The notes under the pieces: generated by a model
Databases searched by the model: none
Seen by the model: only the letters and a program-made list of their open reading frames with translations
Told to the model about the DNA's origin: nothing
Assembly: GCA_946613955.1 (NCBI GenBank)
Contig: CAMOGC010000017.1
Coordinates: forward strand, 1 to 16,259
DNA: 16,259 bases
Reading direction: 5' to 3'
Origin: an uncultured Clostridia bacterium
Lineage (GTDB): Bacteria > Bacillota_A > Clostridia > Christensenellales > Aristaeellaceae
In this document: positions 13,774 through 16,259 of the stretch, in pieces
Numbering within the stretch: the stretch's first letter is position 1
Layout of the letters: each line of letters begins with the position of its first letter
Program-made: the position numbers and the translations under genes

Positions 13774-14688
13774 ATGACGGATCTGATTGTGGTGGGCGGC
13801 GGCCCCGCCGGGATGACGGCGGCGCTCTACGCCCTGCGGAACGGGAAAAGCGTGCTGGTGCTGGAGAAAAATACCTTCGGCGGCCAGATTACCCACAGCC
13901 CCAAGGTGGAAAACTGGCCGGGAACGGCCCGGATGAGCGGCAACGCCTTTGCCGAGGCCCTGCTGGAGCAGATTCTGGATCAGGGGGCCGAGGTGGATCT
14001 GAGCGAGGTGGTCCGGATCGAGGACGCCGGCGACGTGAAGCGGGTCGTGACCGCCGAGGGCGAAACCCGCGAGGCGAGGGCCGTCATCCTGGCCACGGGC
14101 GTGCGCCATCGGGAGCTGGGCCTGGCCGGGGAAAGGGAAATGACCGGCGAGGGCGTCAGCTACTGCGCGGTCTGCGACGGGGATTTCTTTAAGGGCAAAA
14201 CCGTCTGCGTCGCCGGGGGCGGCAATTCCGCCCTGCAGGAGGCGCTGCTGCTGGCGGGCAAATGCGAAAAGGTCTGGATCCTGCAGGATCTGCCGGAGCT
14301 GACGGGAGAAAGGAAGCTGCAGGAGGCCCTGCTGGCCCGGGAAAACGTATCGGTGCTGACGGGCGTGAAAATCACGGATCTGAACATGGACGAGCATGTC
14401 CGGCTGACCGGGGTGACCCTTCGGGACGGCGCGGGCGAAACCCGGACGATTCCCTGCGAAGGGCTGTTTGTCGCCATCGGGCTGATTCCGGAAAACGACG
14501 CCTTTGCCGCGCTGGCGGAGCTGGACGGCGGAGGGTATTTCCGGAGCGGGGAGGGGTGCGGGACCAGAACCCCGGGCGTCTTCGTGGCCGGCGACTGCCG
14601 GGCGAAGGAGGTGCGCCAGCTGACCACCGCCGCCGCCGACGGCGCCGCCGCGGCCCTGGCGGCCTGCCGGTATCTGGATATGATGTAA
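13774..14688 (+). CDS. trxB: Thioredoxin reductase-like flavoprotein (TrxB family), altered NADPH-site
   Basis: A 304-residue FAD-dependent dithiol reductase, standard length for bacterial TrxB. The FAD-binding loop G8-G-G-P-A-G13, the redox pair C131-A-V-C134 (YCAVCDGDFF), the second nucleotide-binding loop GGGNSALQEA (148-157) and the C-terminal GVFVAGDCRAKEVRQLTTAAADG are all clear. The HRRxxxR motif that binds the NADPH 2'-phosphate in typical TrxB is missing: the corresponding stretch reads WILQDLPELTGER. NADH or another donor is therefore possible. The gene starts 25 bp after nrdD, with AGGAGG 8 nt before its ATG, in one transcription unit under the NrdR-box promoter. Its partner is probably the Grx-like tail of NrdD (inference). 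A strong terminator follows. Confidence 0.88.
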   Translation: MTDLIVVGGGPAGMTAALYALRNGKSVLVLEKNTFGGQITHSPKVENWPGTARMSGNAFAEALLEQILDQGAEVDLSEVVRIEDAGDVKRVVTAEGETREARAVILATGVRHRELGLAGEREMTGEGVSYCAVCDGDFFKGKTVCVAGGGNSALQEALLLAGKCEKVWILQDLPELTGERKLQEALLARENVSVLTGVKITDLNMDEHVRLTGVTLRDGAGETRTIPCEGLFVAIGLIPENDAFAALAELDGGGYFRSGEGCGTRTPGVFVAGDCRAKEVRQLTTAAADGAAAALAACRYLDMM

Positions 14689-14693
14689 GGGAG

Positions 14694-14728
14694 AACGCCG
14701 CGACGGAATTCGCGGCGTTTTCATTTTT
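14694..14728 (+). terminator. Intrinsic terminator after trxB
   Basis: AACGCCGCGA (14694-14703) pairs perfectly with TCGCGGCGTT (14710-14719) around a 6-nt loop, followed by a T-rich tail, TTTTCATTTTT (14718-14728). It begins 5 nt after the trxB stop. Confidence 0.9.
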
Positions 14729-14742
14729 CGGTGCCGACGAGG

Positions 14743-14771
14743 TTGTCAAGACGCGGGAAAAAAGATATAAT
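14743..14771 (+). promoter_or_regulatory. Promoter of frr
   Basis: TTGTCA (14743-14748), a 17-bp spacer, and a perfect TATAAT (14766-14771). The predicted start is near 14778, about 60 nt before the frr ATG. Confidence 0.85.
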
Positions 14772-14789
14772 ACGGGAAGTGAAAAATGC

Positions 14790-14810
14790 TTCCCGCCCCT
14801 GCCGCGGGAA
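14790..14810 (+). promoter_or_regulatory. Leader hairpin upstream of frr
   Basis: TTCCCGC (14790-14796) and GCGGGAA (14804-14810) are perfect reverse complements with a 7-nt loop; outer GC pairs can form across a small bulge. It lies in the frr leader, 12 nt upstream of the AGGAGG at 14823-14828. No T-run follows. Confidence 0.45.
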
Positions 14811-14836
14811 GAAGCAATAGTGAGGAGGCGGAAAAT

Positions 14837-15394
14837 ATGGTGGATGATGTTCTGAATAACGCGAAGGAAAAGATGAAGAAGACCTGCGCGGTCTACGAGC
14901 GCGAGATGCAGAGCGTGCGCGCCGGCCGGGCCAATCCCCAGGTGCTGGACCGGATTACCGTGGATTATTACGGAACCCAGACGCCCCTGAACCAGGTGGG
15001 CAACGTATCGGTCCCCGAGGCCCGGCTGCTGGTCATCGCCCCCTGGGAAACCAAGATGATCAAGCCCATCGAAAAGGCCATCCAGGCGAGCGATCTGGGC
15101 CTGAATCCCTCCAACGACGGGAAGGTGATCCGGCTGGTATTCCCGGAGCTCAACGAGGAGCGCCGGAAGGATCTGACCAAGGTGGCCAGCCGCAGCGCCG
15201 AGGAGGCCAAGGTGGCGGTTCGCTCGATCCGGCGGGACGCCATGGAGCAGATCAAGAAGATGAAGAAGAACAGCGAGATTACCGAGGACGACCAGGCGGA
15301 GGCCGAGAAGGATCTCCAGAAGATTACCGATCAGGCCATCAAGGACGTGGACGCGATCTACGCCGCCAAGGAAAAGGAAATCATGGAGGTCTGA
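14837..15394 (+). CDS. frr: Ribosome recycling factor
   Basis: Frr, together with EF-G, splits post-termination ribosomes into subunits. The 185-residue length is exactly that of the family. Recognisable stretches are SVRAGRANPQVLD, VDYYGTQTPLNQVGNVSVPEARLLVIAPW, LGLNPSNDGKVIRL, PELNEERRKDL and the helical C-terminus KKNSEITEDDQAEAEKDLQKIT. The start is ATG 14837 with AGGAGG (14823-14828) 8 nt upstream; an in-frame ATG at 14786 would add a non-conserved 17-residue leader falling in the 5' hairpin and is rejected. In many bacteria frr follows pyrH in one operon; here trxB and a terminator precede it and it has its own near-consensus promoter. It is followed by uppS after an attenuator-like hairpin. 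Confidence 0.96.
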   Translation: MVDDVLNNAKEKMKKTCAVYEREMQSVRAGRANPQVLDRITVDYYGTQTPLNQVGNVSVPEARLLVIAPWETKMIKPIEKAIQASDLGLNPSNDGKVIRLVFPELNEERRKDLTKVASRSAEEAKVAVRSIRRDAMEQIKKMKKNSEITEDDQAEAEKDLQKITDQAIKDVDAIYAAKEKEIMEV

Positions 15395-15417
15395 TCCCCC
15401 GCCGAAGGGGAAAGCGA

Positions 15418-15451
15418 GCGCGGCTTTTGTCCGAAAAGTCCGCGCGTTTTT
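15418..15451 (+). terminator. Terminator or attenuator hairpin between frr and uppS
   Basis: GCGCGGCTTTT (15418-15428) pairs with AAAAG-T-CCGCGC (15434-15445) with one bulged T and a 5-nt loop, followed by G and five T (15447-15451). I see no promoter between it and uppS, so it probably reduces rather than stops read-through into uppS. Confidence 0.75.
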
Positions 15452-15487
15452 CTTCCGGAAAAGGAAAACGCCGGAGAGGGAGAACGC

Positions 15488-16255
15488 ATGAATCTGAAAG
15501 GAATTCTGGCCCTGGGCCGGGGGCTGAAAAAGCAGGGGGAGCCCCTCCCCGAAAAGCTGCCCCGGCACGTGGCGATCATCATGGACGGGAACGGCCGGTG
15601 GGCGAAGAAGCACCGGCTCTCCGTTTCCCGGGGACACCGGCAGGGGACGGAAACCCTGCGGGAAATCATCCGGCATACGGACGATCTGGGCATCGGCGCC
15701 CTGAGCCTGTACGCCTTTTCGACGGAAAACTGGCAGCGGCCGGCCGAGGAGGTGGCCGCGCTGATGCAGCTGATCCTGGATTTTTTTGCCTCCGAGATCG
15801 ACGAGCTGGATGAAAAAAACGTCCGGATTCTGATCCTGGGCGAGAAGGACGGCCTGCCGGAGAAGCAGCGCGAGGCGCTGAAGGAGGCCGAACGGCGGAC
15901 GGCGGACAATACCGGCCTGCGCCTGAACATCGCCGTCAATTACGGCGGGCGGGCGGAGCTGGCCCGGGCGGCCCGGGAAATCGCCGGCGAGGTGCAAAAG
16001 GGCCTGCTGCGGCCGGAGGAGATTACGGAACAGACGATTTCCGACCATCTCTATACCGCCGGGCAGCCGGACGTGGATCTGCTGATCCGGACGAGCGGGG
16101 AGATGCGGCTGAGCAATTTCCTGCTGTATCAGAACGCCTACGCGGAATTCCTGTTCCCGGAAACCCTCTGGCCGGATTTTACCGTCGCCGATTATGACCG
16201 GGCCCTGGAGGCCTTCGGGCACCGGGACAGACGATATGGAAAACGGGAAGAATGA
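15488..16255 (+). CDS. uppS: Isoprenyl transferase / undecaprenyl diphosphate synthase
   Basis: UppS adds isopentenyl units in cis to farnesyl diphosphate, making the C55 lipid carrier for peptidoglycan and other wall polymers. The 255-residue protein shows the complete cis-prenyltransferase signature: HVAIIMDGNGRWAKK with catalytic D33, the flexible GH(50)RQG segment, YAFSTENWQRP (75-85), LNIAVNYGGRAEL, and DLLIRTSGEMRLSNFLLYQ with R201, R207 and S209, then EFLFPETLWPDF. The usual Trp in LLWQ is Tyr here. Start: ATG with AGGGAG (15477-15482) 5 nt upstream. It follows frr by 93 bp, across an attenuator-like hairpin, and its TGA stop overlaps a further ATG at 16252, pointing to a coupled downstream gene. 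Confidence 0.95.
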   Translation: MNLKGILALGRGLKKQGEPLPEKLPRHVAIIMDGNGRWAKKHRLSVSRGHRQGTETLREIIRHTDDLGIGALSLYAFSTENWQRPAEEVAALMQLILDFFASEIDELDEKNVRILILGEKDGLPEKQREALKEAERRTADNTGLRLNIAVNYGGRAELARAAREIAGEVQKGLLRPEEITEQTISDHLYTAGQPDVDLLIRTSGEMRLSNFLLYQNAYAEFLFPETLWPDFTVADYDRALEAFGHRDRRYGKREE

Positions 16256-16259
16256 GCCT
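16252..16259 (+). CDS. Possible start of a downstream gene, probably cdsA (only two codons visible)
   Basis: ATG at 16252-16254 overlaps the uppS stop TGA (16253-16255) in the ATGA arrangement typical of coupled genes, and the frame continues to the window end. In many bacteria the gene after frr-uppS is cdsA (phosphatidate cytidylyltransferase), whose product feeds PgsA. Only ATG AGC is visible, so the identity is purely contextual. Confidence 0.3.

Noticed and set aside
14786..14836. ATG at 14786 as the frr start
   Set aside because: It adds a non-conserved 17-residue leader across the leader hairpin. The ATG at 14837 has AGGAGG at 8 nt and gives the exact family length of 185.
1..16259. 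CRISPR array, tRNA/rRNA genes, insertion sequences, prophage or toxin-antitoxin genes
   Set aside because: No regularly spaced repeats, tRNA-like cloverleaf, transposase motifs or phage genes were seen; all larger frames are explained by housekeeping or signalling genes.

Overview
The window is about 16.3 kb of GC-rich, tightly packed bacterial DNA. It looks like an anaerobic, high-GC member of the Clostridia/Firmicutes. The evidence for this is an oxygen-sensitive class III ribonucleotide reductase with its radical-SAM activase, a SpoIIE/RsbU-type PP2C phosphatase with an RsbW-like ATPase domain, the diaminopimelate dehydrogenase route to lysine and peptidoglycan, strong AGGAGG-type ribosome binding sites, and several GTG starts. 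Genus cannot be decided from the sequence alone. No mobile element, CRISPR array, tRNA or rRNA is visible.

Layout. (1) 1-739: the 3' part of queA (tRNA queuosine). (2) 740-1757: an AraC-family regulator with a near-consensus promoter, an inverted repeat over the -35 box, and its own terminator. (3) 1758-6414: pgsA (phosphatidylglycerophosphate synthase), then a MATE-type transporter carrying a C-terminal RsbW-like ATPase domain whose nucleotide-binding residues are lost, then a membrane sensor-phosphatase (Cache-like/HAMP/PP2C) carrying an intact copy of the same ATPase domain. (4) 6415-6588: convergent intergenic region with two stem-loops, one a bidirectional terminator. (5) 6589-9062, minus strand: dapA-dapB (4-bp overlap) followed by gpmA, which has its own promoter and a perfect 16-bp palindrome just downstream of it. 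(6) 9063-9308: divergent control region. (7) 9309-11016: ddh and nrdG, ending in a terminator. (8) 11017-14728: an NrdR-box-controlled promoter, nrdD with a fused glutaredoxin-like domain, and trxB, ending in a terminator. (9) 14729-end: frr with its own promoter, an attenuator-like hairpin, uppS, and probably the first codons of cdsA.

How the genes work together. DapA and DapB make tetrahydrodipicolinate and Ddh converts it in one step to meso-diaminopimelate, so this divergent trio forms a compact lysine/cell-wall module. NrdG activates NrdD; the Grx-like tail of NrdD and the adjacent TrxB-like flavoprotein suggest a self-contained dithiol electron supply for dNTP synthesis. Frr and UppS (and probably CdsA) belong to the common translation/cell-envelope cluster.

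The most unusual element is the adjacent pair at 2506-6414. A membrane transporter with a pseudo-ATPase tail sits next to a transmembrane phosphatase with the active version of that domain. No STAS anti-anti-sigma factor or sigma factor is present in the window. I infer a membrane-bound, partner-switching-like signalling unit that acts on or through a transporter.
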